DNA of 64,000 nt, taken from Frigoribacterium sp. PhB160 (GTDB lineage Bacteria; Actinomycetota; Actinomycetes; Actinomycetales; Microbacteriaceae). The notes below the pieces were generated by a model. That model made no database searches, was not told the DNA's origin, and saw nothing but the letters and a program-made list of their open reading frames with translations. The stretch lies in assembly GCF_003751785.1 (NCBI RefSeq), contig NZ_RKIE01000002.1:789539-853538 (forward strand). Reading direction: 5' to 3'. This document shows, piece by piece, positions 7,705 through 18,133 of the stretch. The position numbers were made by a program, and so were the translations under genes. Position 1 is the stretch's first letter. The number at the start of each line of letters is the position of its first letter.

Positions 7705-8994
7705 TCAGTACCAGTCGTTCTCGACCGAGTGGGCCCAGGCCGCGCACATCGTCCCGTAGCGGTCGTGGATGTAGCCGACGCCCCAGTCGACCTGCGTGCG
7801 GTAGCTCGTCCGCCAGTCGGCGCCGGCCGAGGCCATCTTCGAGCCGAGCAGCGCCTGGGGGATCCCGTAGGCGCCGCTGTACGGGTTGGTCGCGCTGGTG
7901 CGCCAGCCCGACTCCTTGTTCCAGAGCTGCACGAGGCAGGTGTACTCGGCGCCGCCGCCGACCTTCGTCGCGGCGTAGGCCTTCGCGCCGGCCGGGTCGT
8001 TGACCGCGGACGGCGGCGCGACGACGACCGGGGGAGGCGCGGGGGCCGTCACCGGGGGAGCGGGCACGGGCGCCGGGGCCGGCGCGGGACCGCCGCCCGT
8101 CGCCGGAGCGGGCGCGGGCGCCGGTGCGGGAGCCGCGACGGATCCACCGCCCGTGCTCGGAGCCGGCCGGGCCGCGGCGGCCGCCGCCGCTGCCTGAGCC
8201 GCCCGGGCCTGCGCCACGGCGGCCGCCTGGGCCGCTTCGCCCTCGCGGTACTGCCGCTCGACGTCGGCGGTCGTCGCGTTGAGGGTCGCGAGCTGGGCGT
8301 AGAGCTCGTCCGACCGCGTCGTCACCTCGGCGACCTGGGCGTCGGCGGCGGCCTGCGCCGTGGCCGCCGTCGCGGCGTCGTCGGTCGCGGCCCGTGCGAG
8401 CCGGTCGCGCTCGGTGCGCGCCGCCTCGGCCTGGTCCGTCAGCGACGAGACGGTGTTGCTCGCGGTCGTGGCGTCGGCGAGGACGCCCTGCCACCGGTCG
8501 CCGAGCTGCGTGAGGCTGCCGAGGCGGTAGAGCAGCTCGTCGGCGTCGTCGCTCGAGAAGAGCTCGACCGACATCGACTGCGGGCTGCCGGCGCGCGAGA
8601 GGTGGGCGGCGAGCTGGCCGGCCTGGCGGTGCGCCTCCTGCTCGTCGTCCGCGGCGGCGGCCGCCTCGGCCGCGAGCTGGTCGGCGCGGGAGTCGGCGGC
8701 GTCGAGGGCGTCCTGCGCCTGCGCCGCGAGGGCGTCGGCGGCGACGGCCTCGTCGCCGCGGGTCGCGGCGGTCGCCTCGAGCGAGTCGAGCGCCCCGGTG
8801 ACGGCCTCGACCTGCGCGGCGGTGGCGGCGGCGTCGCCCTTCGCGGCCTCGACGTCGGACCACCGCGGGTACCCGGCGGCCTCGGCCGACGTCGCCGGCA
8901 CGAGCAGGACGGCACCGAGAGCCAGGGAGGCGCCGGTCGCCACGACCGCGAGCCCCGCCGACCGCAGGCGGCAGGGTCGTCGTCGCGCGCTCAT
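7705..8994 (-). CDS. Secreted coiled-coil protein with a C-terminal lysozyme-like (transglycosylase) domain
   Basis: A 429-residue protein. The signal peptide ends near 39 (SAEAAG). Residues 45-260 are a long alanine-rich coiled coil in two blocks, 275-335 is a Pro-Ala-rich linker (PAPAPAP runs), and 350-429 is a compact domain with NKESGWRTSATNPYSGAYGIPQ, the pattern of lysozyme-fold or aggregation-promoting-factor C-terminal domains; the E of KESGW is the likely catalytic Glu. Two cysteines in this domain (CLVQLW...MCAAW) may form a disulfide. It resembles peptidoglycan-processing proteins such as NlpC/P60 partners and Rpf-like enzymes. It is transcribed against rpsO and pnp. Confidence 0.8.
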   Translation of the reverse strand: MSARRRPCRLRSAGLAVVATGASLALGAVLLVPATSAEAAGYPRWSDVEAAKGDAAATAAQVEAVTGALDSLEATAATRGDEAVAADALAAQAQDALDAADSRADQLAAEAAAAADDEQEAHRQAGQLAAHLSRAGSPQSMSVELFSSDDADELLYRLGSLTQLGDRWQGVLADATTASNTVSSLTDQAEAARTERDRLARAATDDAATAATAQAAADAQVAEVTTRSDELYAQLATLNATTADVERQYREGEAAQAAAVAQARAAQAAAAAAAARPAPSTGGGSVAAPAPAPAPAPATGGGPAPAPAPVPAPPVTAPAPPPVVVAPPSAVNDPAGAKAYAATKVGGGAEYTCLVQLWNKESGWRTSATNPYSGAYGIPQALLGSKMASAGADWRTSYRTQVDWGVGYIHDRYGTMCAAWAHSVENDWY

Positions 8995-9346
8995 GCCCCC
9001 GACCCTATCCCGGGCCCCGGCGGACGCGGGTGCCCCGGAACGGGGGCGGTCGCCGGGGGCCGACCCGCGCCTCCCCGGGGCTCGGGGGCCTCGGTGCTAG
9101 GCTCGCGCACGGAGCAGGCCGGTCACGGCTGCTGGTCACCGGTGGTGACAGGCGGAACCAGCCCCGGGTCGCGATCGCGGCGGCGGGGCAGCGAGGTCCG
9201 ACCGTTTCTACTGTTGACCAGACGGGTCGACCGGTGCTGACGCGCCGCGACCCGTGCACGCCCACGTGCCGACCCGCCGCCCGCTCCCGATGCACATCGA
9301 TGCCCACACGGGGCCTCGATGCAAAACAAAGAGGAGTAGCCCCCAC
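8995..9346 (+). promoter_or_regulatory. Leader and promoter region of pnp
   Basis: This 350-base stretch has no gene. It holds a possible -10 box TAGGCT at 9098-9103, a hairpin with 6-bp perfect arms gtcacc/ggtgac at 9135-9149 inside a weaker outer pairing (gctggt 9131-9136 with accagc 9157-9162), and the pnp ribosome binding site gaggag at 9331-9336. A leader of more than 200 nt before pnp recalls the RNase-processed autoregulatory pnp leader of E. coli; the mechanism here is not shown by the sequence. Confidence 0.4.
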
Positions 9347-11620
<2,274 letters not shown>

Positions 11621-11654
11621 CGAGCGTCCGGCGGCCCCGCGCCGTCGACCTCGA

Positions 11655-11690
11655 GAGAGCCCGCCCCGACCTCGGTCGCGGCGGGCTCTC
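11655..11690 (+). terminator. Terminator-like hairpin after pnp
   Basis: An 11-bp stem (gagagcccgcc / ggcgggctctc) with a 14-nt loop, 35 nt after the pnp stop. There is no T-tract. Confidence 0.6.
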
Positions 11691-11810
11691 CCGCGTGCGG
11701 GACGCGCTCCGCGACGGGCTCCGCGACGTGCCGCGAGCGCCCCGGAAAGTGGGGGCACGACTTCTCGTAACGATCGGGTGCGGCGGCGTGCCGACGGGCC
11801 CTCCAGGACG

Positions 11811-11816
11811 TACTCT
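11811..11816 (+). promoter_or_regulatory. Possible -10 box before the aldo/keto reductase gene
   Basis: TACTCT in the otherwise empty stretch 11691-11942, about 130 nt before the GTG start. No convincing -35 element is present, so the assignment is weak. Nothing else is recognised in this gap. Confidence 0.3.
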
Positions 11817-11942
11817 CGACCTCGGAGAACGCGTTCAGCATCCCTTGCCGCAGATCAGGTGCACCGGGTCCGTCGTCCGCCTCCCACCGGGTCGTCGTCT
11901 CCGACGTGCCCGCACGACCCGAGGTCTCAGGAAGGGGACGGA

Positions 11943-12971
11943 GTGGCCGAGACGACGGCGCGCGCCTCCGGTGCGACGACGCCCCTCATCCGCCCACCCG
12001 TGCCCTCCGTCGTCGACCAGGCGACCGTGCCGGTCGACCTCGGCATCATCCAGCCGCGTCGTCGGCTCGGGTCGTCCGACCTCCGCGTCTTCCCCATGGC
12101 GCTCGGCGGCAACGTCTTCGGCTGGACGGCCAACGAGCCCGAGACCGAGTCCGTGCTCGACGCCTACTTCGACCTCGGCGGCAACTTCGTCGACACCGCC
12201 GACTCCTACGCCGGCGGCCGCAGCGAGATCATGATCGGCTCGTGGATGAAGCGCCGCCGCTCGCGCGACGACATGGTCGTGTCGACCAAGGTCGGCAAGG
12301 GCGCCGACAACCCCGGCCTCACCCCGAAGGCCATCGAGCGCGCGGTCGAGGCCTCGCTCGAGCGGCTCGGCACCGACCGCATCGACCTGCTCTGGCTGCA
12401 CGTCGACGACACCGAGGTCGCGTTCGAGCGCACCCTCCTCGCCGTCGACCACCTGATCCGCGCCGGCAAGGTGCGCTGGTTCGGGGGAGCGCACCACTCG
12501 GGCAACCGGCTCTACGAGGCGCGCATCGCGGCGGGCATGCTGGGAGTGGCGCCGATGGTGGCGCTGCAGAACCAGTACAACCTGCTCGACCGTGCCGAGT
12601 ACGAGGGCGGCCTCTCGAAGGTGGCCGCGCAGCTCGGGCTCGGCGTCATGCCCCGCTTCGCCCTGGCGAGCGGATTCCTCACCGGCAAGTACCGGTCGCG
12701 GGCCGACTTCCAGGCGACCCGTCGTGGTCGCGACGTCTCGCGGCACCTGACGAAGAAGGGCCTCCGCGTGCTCCACGAGCTCGACAAGGTCGCCTCGGTG
12801 CACGAGGTGTCGACCGCGGCGGTCTCGCTGGCCTGGCTGCTGGCGAAGCCGAACGTCGTCGCCCCGGTCGCGAGCGCGACGAACGCCAAGCAGGTCGTCG
12901 AGCTCGCCCAGGCGGCGCGGGTCAAGCTGACTCGCACGCAGGTGCTCGAGCTCGACCGCGTCTCCGCCTAG
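11943..12971 (+). CDS. Aldo/keto reductase
   Basis: A 342-residue TIM-barrel oxidoreductase. It has the AKR strand LGSSDLRVFPMALGGNVFGW, the catalytic Asp/Tyr segment NFVDTADSYAGGRSE, the catalytic Lys in VVSTKVGKG, the RLGTDRIDLLWLH helix, and a C-terminal NADPH-binding segment (VVAPVASATNAKQV). The substrate is unknown. The GTG at 11943 is used because aggaagg precedes it by 6-7 nt. It converges with a TetR gene 15 nt away, so the regulator may or may not control it. Confidence 0.9.
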   Translation: MAETTARASGATTPLIRPPVPSVVDQATVPVDLGIIQPRRRLGSSDLRVFPMALGGNVFGWTANEPETESVLDAYFDLGGNFVDTADSYAGGRSEIMIGSWMKRRRSRDDMVVSTKVGKGADNPGLTPKAIERAVEASLERLGTDRIDLLWLHVDDTEVAFERTLLAVDHLIRAGKVRWFGGAHHSGNRLYEARIAAGMLGVAPMVALQNQYNLLDRAEYEGGLSKVAAQLGLGVMPRFALASGFLTGKYRSRADFQATRRGRDVSRHLTKKGLRVLHELDKVASVHEVSTAAVSLAWLLAKPNVVAPVASATNAKQVVELAQAARVKLTRTQVLELDRVSA

Positions 12972-12986
12972 GGGTCGTCGCGCGGG

Positions 12987-13601
12987 CTACGCGCCGAGCA
13001 GCCGATCGGCGGCGCGCCGCAGCGAGGCCGTAGCCGCGATCGCGTCGCCGCAGTAGGCGCCCGACTCGGCGCCGTCGAGGGCGAGGAGGAAGTCGTCGGC
13101 GGCGTCGCCCGGCATCGCGTGCCCGGCGTCCTTGAACAGGCCGACGAGGGCGTCGGTCAGCCACTCGCGGTGCTCGGCCACGGCCGTGCGGACGGGGTGG
13201 GTGGGGTCGCTGAACTCGGCGGCCGCGTTGACCCACGGCGAGCCGCGGAACCCCGCCCCCTGGAGGCGCGTGGCCACCGTGTCGAGCAACGCCCGCACGC
13301 GGTCGGCCCCGGCGACGTCCTGGTCGAGGAGGGCGGCCATCGCCTCGACGTCGCGCTCGTGGCGGCCGGCGAGGTAGGCGAGCACGAGGGTGTCCTTCGC
13401 GCCGAAGTGCTTGTAGAACGTGGCCTTGGTGACGCTCGACTCCGAGATGAGGCGGTCGACGCCCACGACGCGGATGCCCTCGTCGTAGAAGAGGCGGTCG
13501 GCGGTCGTCAGCACGCGGGCTCGGGCGCCGGGCGTGACCTGGTCCGTCCGGGGACGGCCAGGGAGACGCTGGACGGCCGGTTGGGGGGAATCGACCGTCA
13601 C
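12987..13601 (-). CDS. TetR family transcriptional regulator
   Basis: A 204-residue repressor. The N-terminal helix-turn-helix lies at about 24-72 (RVLTTADRLFYDEGIRVVGVDRLISESSVTK..TFYKHFGAKDTL), preceded by a GRPRTD stretch typical of the family. The C-terminal ligand-binding domain resembles the TetR_C group found beside oxidoreductases; the ligand is unknown. The divergent intergenic region holds an inverted repeat over its own promoter, suggesting autorepression and possible control of the divergent M16 peptidase gene. Confidence 0.9.
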   Translation of the reverse strand: MTVDSPQPAVQRLPGRPRTDQVTPGARARVLTTADRLFYDEGIRVVGVDRLISESSVTKATFYKHFGAKDTLVLAYLAGRHERDVEAMAALLDQDVAGADRVRALLDTVATRLQGAGFRGSPWVNAAAEFSDPTHPVRTAVAEHREWLTDALVGLFKDAGHAMPGDAADDFLLALDGAESGAYCGDAIAATASLRRAADRLLGA

Positions 13602-13727
13602 AGCGTGGCTCCTTGGGACATCGGGGCTGCAGAGCGACGTCGGGGGGAACGCGCCTGGACCTCGGTGATGTCCGACCAGCCGCCGGCGACGTCAGCGAGG
13701 GGGGTGCTTCGGTCGTCGGTAAGCACG

Positions 13728-13733
13728 ACTGTA
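13728..13733 (-). promoter_or_regulatory. Extended -10 promoter of the TetR gene
   Basis: On the minus strand, TGC-TACAGT forms an extended -10 (TGNTANNNT). The predicted start leaves a long leader of about 120 nt before the TetR gene. Confidence 0.35.
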
Positions 13734-13745
13734 GCATCAGAGAGG

Positions 13746-13763
13746 ACAGAATGACCCGTCTGT
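13746..13763. promoter_or_regulatory. Operator-like inverted repeat upstream of the TetR gene
   Basis: ACAGA-N8-TCTGT, with extra symmetry from gac/gtc outside it, lies where a -35 element of the TetR promoter would be. TetR repressors commonly bind such sites in their own promoters. Confidence 0.4.
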
Positions 13764-13816
13764 TTGTCCACACTCACGTCCCCCAGTTCGGGTGACGCCG
13801 CTCGTGGGGCATCCCG

Positions 13817-13822
13817 TAGGCT
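13817..13822 (+). promoter_or_regulatory. Leaderless -10 box of the M16 peptidase gene
   Basis: TAGGCT, 7 nt before ATG 13830. It supports this start over an upstream in-frame ATG at 13764. Confidence 0.55.
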
Positions 13823-13829
13823 CGACGCG

Positions 13830-15188
13830 ATGAACGGCCCGGTCCCCCTTCCCCTCGACGAGGCACAGCTGTCGTTCCTGGCCACGGGCGACGCCCTCGT
13901 CCGCCGCACGGTCCTGCCGAGCGGGGTGCGCATCCTCAGCGAGCGCATGCCCGGCGCCCGCAGCGCCACCGTCGGCTTCTGGGTCGCGGTCGGCTCCCGC
14001 GACGAGCAGGAGGGCGAGCGCGGCTCGACGCACTTCCTCGAGCACCTCCTCTTCAAGGGCACCGCGACGCGCTCCGCGCTCGACATCGCGGTGGCGTTCG
14101 AGTCGGTGGGGGGCGAGCACAACGCCGCCACCGCGAAGGAGTACACCTGCTACTACGCGCGGGTCCGCGACGTCGACCTCGACGACGCGGTCGACGTGCT
14201 CGCCGACATGTTCACCTCGGCGACGATCGACCCCGACGAGTTCGAGACCGAGCGCGGCGTGATCCTCGACGAGCTCGCCATGGCCGACGACGACCCGGCC
14301 GACGTCGCGGGCGAGCGCCTCTTCGAGGCCGTCTTCGGCGAGCACCCGCTCGGGCGACCGATCGGCGGCACCCCCGAGAGCATCCGCGCGGCCCGCCGTG
14401 ACGACGTGCACGCCCACTGGCTGGCGAACTACCGCCCCCGCGACCTCGTCGTCACCGTCGCCGGCGCGGTCGACCACGACCACCTCCTCGACCGGCTGGA
14501 GGCGGCGCTCGCGCGAGCGGACTGGCCCACCGACGCCGCGCCTCCGGTGCCCCGTCGCGCGTCCGAGGCCGTCGTCACGGTGCCCGCCGAGCCGCTCACC
14601 GTCGTCCGCCGCCCGCTCGAGCAGGCGACGGTGCTGCTGGGACTGCCCGGCATCGCCGTGGCCGACGAGCGGCGGTCCGCCCTCGCGGTGCTCAACTCGG
14701 TGCTCGGCGGCGGCATGTCGTCGCGCCTGTTCCAGGAGGTGCGCGAGCGCCGCGGCCTCGCGTACTCCGTCTACTCGTTCGCGCCGAGCTACTCCGACGC
14801 GGGCCTCTTCGGCCTCTACGCCGGCTGCGCCCCGGCGGTCGCCGGCGACGTGGCCCGCCTCATGCTCGACGAGGTCGACCGGCTCGCCGCCGACGGCATC
14901 AGCCCCGACGAGCACCGCCGCGCGCTCGGGCAGCTCGGGGGAGCGGCGGCCCTCGCCCTCGAGGACAGCGACACGCGCATGAACCGCCTCGGGCGCGCCG
15001 AGCTCGCGACCGGCGAGTTCGTCGACCTCGACGCCTCCCTCGCCCGGCTCGACCGGGTGACCACCGACGACGTCCGCGACCTCGCGGCGGCCCTCCGGTC
15101 GGGCCCCCTGGCCACCGTCGTCGTCGGCGACGTCGACGACACGACCTTCGAGGCCCCGGCGACGACGCCGGTCGCCGCGACCCCATGA
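13830..15188 (+). CDS. M16 family zinc peptidase (pitrilysin/processing-peptidase type)
   Basis: A 452-residue M16B peptidase. The inverted zinc motif HFLEH (68-72) lies in GSTHFLEHLLFKGT, followed by the third ligand region near 145 (TERGVILDELAMADD), and a second inactive M16 domain in the C-terminal half contains the R/Y pair of SSRLFQEVRERRGLAYSVYS. Such proteins are conserved between pnp and dapB in actinobacteria and are cytosolic. The substrate is unknown. It overlaps the weaker upstream start of the next gene by 4 nt. Confidence 0.92.
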   Translation: MNGPVPLPLDEAQLSFLATGDALVRRTVLPSGVRILSERMPGARSATVGFWVAVGSRDEQEGERGSTHFLEHLLFKGTATRSALDIAVAFESVGGEHNAATAKEYTCYYARVRDVDLDDAVDVLADMFTSATIDPDEFETERGVILDELAMADDDPADVAGERLFEAVFGEHPLGRPIGGTPESIRAARRDDVHAHWLANYRPRDLVVTVAGAVDHDHLLDRLEAALARADWPTDAAPPVPRRASEAVVTVPAEPLTVVRRPLEQATVLLGLPGIAVADERRSALAVLNSVLGGGMSSRLFQEVRERRGLAYSVYSFAPSYSDAGLFGLYAGCAPAVAGDVARLMLDEVDRLAADGISPDEHRRALGQLGGAAALALEDSDTRMNRLGRAELATGEFVDLDASLARLDRVTTDDVRDLAAALRSGPLATVVVGDVDDTTFEAPATTPVAATP

Positions 15189-15202
15189 ACCAGGAGACGA
15201 CG

Positions 15203-15805
15203 GTGTCCCACTACCTCTACCTCGTGCGCCACGGCGAGCAGCAGGACGCCGAGCACGGCCTGCCCGACGGGCCGCTGTCCGAGCGCGGCAAGCGCCAGGC
15301 CCGGCTCCTCGCCGAGCGGCTCGGCGGCGTCCCCTTCACCGCCGCGTGGCACTCGCCGCTCGAGCGCGCCGCCGAGACCGCCCGGCTCATGACCGAGCGG
15401 CTGCCCGCCCTCGAGTCGCAGCCGTCGACGCTGCTCTTCGACTGCGTGCCCTCCGGCCCGACGCCGGACATGCCCGCGGCGTACAAGCCGTTCTTCGGCG
15501 GCGTGACGGAGGAGGAGATCGAGGCCGGCCAGGCCCAGATGGCCGACGCGGTCTCCGAGTGGCTGACCCCGGCCCGTGAAGACCGTCACGACCTGCTCAT
15601 CACGCACAACTTCGTCATCGGCTGGTTCGTGCGCGAGGTCTTCGGCGCCCCCGACTGGCGCTGGATGGGCGTCAACCAGGCCAACGCCGGGCTGACGATC
15701 ATCCGCGTGCGGTCGGCCAAGCCGCCGGAGCTCGTCACGCACAACGACCTCGGCCACCTGCCGGTCGAGCTGCGCACCGGCCTGCCGGTCGAGCAGCCCA
15801 TCTGA
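15203..15805 (+). CDS. Histidine phosphatase superfamily protein
   Basis: A protein of about 200 residues with the phosphoglycerate-mutase-like RHG motif LVRHGEQQ at its very start, AWHSPLERAAETA (second Arg) and a late catalytic histidine in DLLITHNFVIGWF. The substrate is unknown. The start is debatable: ATG 15185 overlaps the previous stop (ATGA), but an ideal ribosome binding site, AGGAG, lies 6 nt before the in-frame GTG at 15203. Starting there puts the first beta strand immediately at the N-terminus, as is usual for the family, so I use 15203. Confidence 0.88.
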   Translation: MSHYLYLVRHGEQQDAEHGLPDGPLSERGKRQARLLAERLGGVPFTAAWHSPLERAAETARLMTERLPALESQPSTLLFDCVPSGPTPDMPAAYKPFFGGVTEEEIEAGQAQMADAVSEWLTPAREDRHDLLITHNFVIGWFVREVFGAPDWRWMGVNQANAGLTIIRVRSAKPPELVTHNDLGHLPVELRTGLPVEQPI

Positions 15806-15825
15806 TCGGCGTCGGGGGCTCCCGG

Positions 15826-15831
15826 TAGGTT
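15826..15831 (+). promoter_or_regulatory. Leaderless -10 box of dapB
   Basis: TAGGTT, 7 nt before ATG 15839. Confidence 0.55.
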
Positions 15832-15838
15832 GGGCGAC

Positions 15839-16570
15839 ATGACTTCCCGCATCGCCGTGGTCGGGGCCACCGGCACCCTCGGCTCGTTCATCGTCGACCT
15901 CGTCGACCGCACCGAGGGCCTCGAGCTGCACGCGGGCCTGTCGTCGGGCAGCGACCTCGACGAGGTGCGCGGCGCCGACGTCGTCGTCGACGTGACGCAC
16001 CCGGCCGTCAGCCCCGGCATCGTCGAGCACGCCGTCCGGGCCGGCGTCCCGGTGCTCGTCGGCACCTCGGGGTGGAACGCCGACCGCCTCGCGAAGCTCG
16101 CCACGGTCGTCGCCGAGGTCGAGGGCGCCGGCGTGCTCGTCGTCCCCAACTTCTCGCTCGGCTCGGTGCTCGCCACCCGGTTCGCGACGATCGCCGCCCG
16201 CTTCTACGAGTCGGTCGAGATCGTGGAGGCGCACCACCAGGGCAAGGTCGACTCGCCCTCCGGCACGGCCGTCCGCACCGCCGAGCTCATCGCCGAGGCG
16301 CGGCGCGACCTCGGGCCGGTCTCCGCCCCCTCGTCCGACCAGCGCGCCCGCGGCCAGCAGGTCGCGAGCGTGCCGGTGCACAGCCTCCGGCTGCGCGGCG
16401 TCGTCGCGAAGCAGGAGGTCGTCTTCGGCGGCGAGGGCGAGACCCTCACCCTGACCCACGACACGCTGTCGAACCGCGCGTACGAGCAGGGCGTCCTCGT
16501 GGCGCTGGCGGCCGTGCCCGGCCTCACCGGCGTCGTGGTCGGCCTCGACCGCGTCCTGCCGCTCGACTGA
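15839..16570 (+). CDS. dapB: 4-hydroxy-tetrahydrodipicolinate reductase
   Basis: A 243-residue enzyme that reduces the DapA product with NAD(P)H in the lysine and diaminopimelate pathway. The Rossmann motif VVGATGTLG is at the N-terminus, with the active-site EAHHQGKVDSPSGTA and a C-terminal GVLVALAAVPGLTGVVVGLDRVL. It appears slightly divergent around the E(L/A)HHxxKxDAPSGT signature, with HQGKVDSPSG, as is usual in actinobacteria. The start is fixed by the leaderless -10. It overlaps the next gene by one base. Confidence 0.95.
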   Translation: MTSRIAVVGATGTLGSFIVDLVDRTEGLELHAGLSSGSDLDEVRGADVVVDVTHPAVSPGIVEHAVRAGVPVLVGTSGWNADRLAKLATVVAEVEGAGVLVVPNFSLGSVLATRFATIAARFYESVEIVEAHHQGKVDSPSGTAVRTAELIAEARRDLGPVSAPSSDQRARGQQVASVPVHSLRLRGVVAKQEVVFGGEGETLTLTHDTLSNRAYEQGVLVALAAVPGLTGVVVGLDRVLPLD

Positions 16571-17025
16571 TGCGCGGCCGCGTCGCCGTCGTCGTCATGG
16601 CGCTGCTCCTCCTCCTCTACATCGTCCTCACCACGCAGCGGGCCTGGCTGTTCATCACGACCGGCGAGCCCGTGGCGGTCGTCCTCGGCGTCGCCCTCGT
16701 CGTGCTGCCGGTCATCGGCGTCTGGGCGCTCGTGGTCGAGCTGCGCTTCGGCTGGCGGACGCAGCAGCTCGTGCGCAGGCTCGCGTCGGAGGGCGAGCTG
16801 CCGGTCGACGACGTGCCGCGCCGCGCCTCCGGCCGGTACGAGCGCGAGGCGGCCGACGCCGCGTTCCCCGCGTACGCCGCGGCCGTCGAGGCCGAGCCCG
16901 CCGACTGGCGCCGCTGGTTCCGGCTCGGGCTCGCCTACGACGCTTGCGGCGACCGGCGACGGGCCCGCAAGGCACTGCGCTGGGCCATCGGGCTCGAGGC
17001 GAAGGCGGGCGGCGCGACGGTCTGA
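16570..17025 (+). CDS. Two-helix membrane protein with a TPR-like tail
   Basis: A 151-residue protein that starts inside the dapB stop codon (TGATG), so it is translationally coupled. It has two hydrophobic helices (about 5-22 and 31-57), then a cytosolic helical part with a tetratricopeptide-like repeat (AAVEAEPADWRRWFRLGLAYDACGDRRRARKAL split over 105-140). It is conserved beside dapB in Microbacteriaceae as I recall; the function is unknown. Its position suggests an envelope role. Confidence 0.8.
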   Translation: MRGRVAVVVMALLLLLYIVLTTQRAWLFITTGEPVAVVLGVALVVLPVIGVWALVVELRFGWRTQQLVRRLASEGELPVDDVPRRASGRYEREAADAAFPAYAAAVEAEPADWRRWFRLGLAYDACGDRRRARKALRWAIGLEAKAGGATV

Positions 17026-17090
17026 CGGCGGGAACGGCCTCGGCCGCGCCCCCCCGCGACCTCGGAGGGCCTCCCTCGAGCCCGGCGGGC

Positions 17091-17996
17091 CTAGAGCGAG
17101 GCGGTGAGGGCGTCGACCGCCTCGTCCACCGTGCGGTGACGGAAGGCGAAGCCGTCGGCGAGGAGCGCCTCCGGCACGACCTGCTGGCTCGGCAGCAGCA
17201 TCTCGCGGCCGGCCTCCTGCATGAGGCCCGCGATGACGAACTCGGGCACGGTCAGCGCGTAGGGCTTGCCGAGGTCGCCCGCCAGGCGGCGGGTCAGGGC
17301 GTCGCTCGTGGCCGGGGTCGGGCCGGCGAGGTTGACGGGTCCGGCGAGGCTCGAGGTCAGCAGGTGCACGATCGCCGCGGCCTCGTCGTGCAGGCTGATC
17401 CACGGCCAGAACTGGTCGCCGGTGCCGAGGCGCGAGCCGAGACCCAGCCGGGTGAGCGGCAGCAGCGGGGCGAGGGCGCCGCCGGGGCCGACGACGACGC
17501 CGGTGCGGAGGTGCACGACGCGGGTGCCGGAGGGCGCGTCGCCGGTGGCGGCCTCCCAGTCGGCGACGACGTCGCTGAGGAACCCGGTGCCGCGGGGGCT
17601 CTGCTCCGTCAGCCGCTCGCCGGGGCGGTCGCCGTAGATGCCGACGGCCGAGCCGCTGAGGAAGATCGTCGGCGGGTGCTCGGCGCGGGCCATGCCGCGC
17701 GCGAGGGTCTGCGTCGCGCCGACCCGTGACGCGAGGATCTCCTTCTTGTAGCCGGGCGTCCACGGCAGGCGGCCCAGGTTCGCGCCGCTGAGGTTGACGA
17801 CGGCGTCGACCTCGTCGAGCACGGTGGGGTCGACGATGCCGGCGGCGGGCACCCAGGTGGTCTGCGTCTCGTCGCGGGCCTCGCCGCGGACGAGGGTCCG
17901 CACGGCGTGGCCCGCCTCGTGCAGCTGCCGGACGAGCTCCGTGCCGACGAGGCCGGAGGCGCCCGAGACGAGAACGGTGAGGGTGGCGTCGGTCAT
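17091..17996 (-). CDS. TIGR01777 family SDR epimerase/oxidoreductase
   Basis: A 301-residue NAD-binding protein of the extended SDR type with GASGLVGTELVRQL at the N-terminus (Rossmann glycines), VNLSGANLGRLPW, a YGDR active-site region, and the C-terminal DUF1731 segment (PEALLADGFAFRHRTVDEAV). Members such as YfcH are linked to cell division or membrane sugar metabolism, but no reaction is established. A moderately good ribosome site (caggacc) precedes the ATG. It is divergent from thyX. Confidence 0.9.
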   Translation of the reverse strand: MTDATLTVLVSGASGLVGTELVRQLHEAGHAVRTLVRGEARDETQTTWVPAAGIVDPTVLDEVDAVVNLSGANLGRLPWTPGYKKEILASRVGATQTLARGMARAEHPPTIFLSGSAVGIYGDRPGERLTEQSPRGTGFLSDVVADWEAATGDAPSGTRVVHLRTGVVVGPGGALAPLLPLTRLGLGSRLGTGDQFWPWISLHDEAAAIVHLLTSSLAGPVNLAGPTPATSDALTRRLAGDLGKPYALTVPEFVIAGLMQEAGREMLLPSQQVVPEALLADGFAFRHRTVDEAVDALTASL

Positions 17997-18120
17997 GGTC
18001 CTGGCTTCCGGGAGACGGGCGGGGGAGGCGCGGGGCGGGCCCTCGGCGGGCGCGCCCCGTCCTCGAGAGCGTAGGCGCGCCTCCTCGGGGCCGCCCGACC
18101 GGGGGCCGCCCGGCGGGAGG

Positions 18121-18126
18121 TAGAGT
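18121..18126 (+). promoter_or_regulatory. Leaderless -10 box of thyX
   Basis: TAGAGT, 7 nt before GTG 18134. Confidence 0.55.
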
Positions 18127-18133
18127 CGTCGCC

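Noticed and set aside
11824..11835. gagaacgcgttc as a LexA box before the aldo/keto reductase
   Set aside because: The arms GAAC and GTTC are separated by 2 nt instead of 4.
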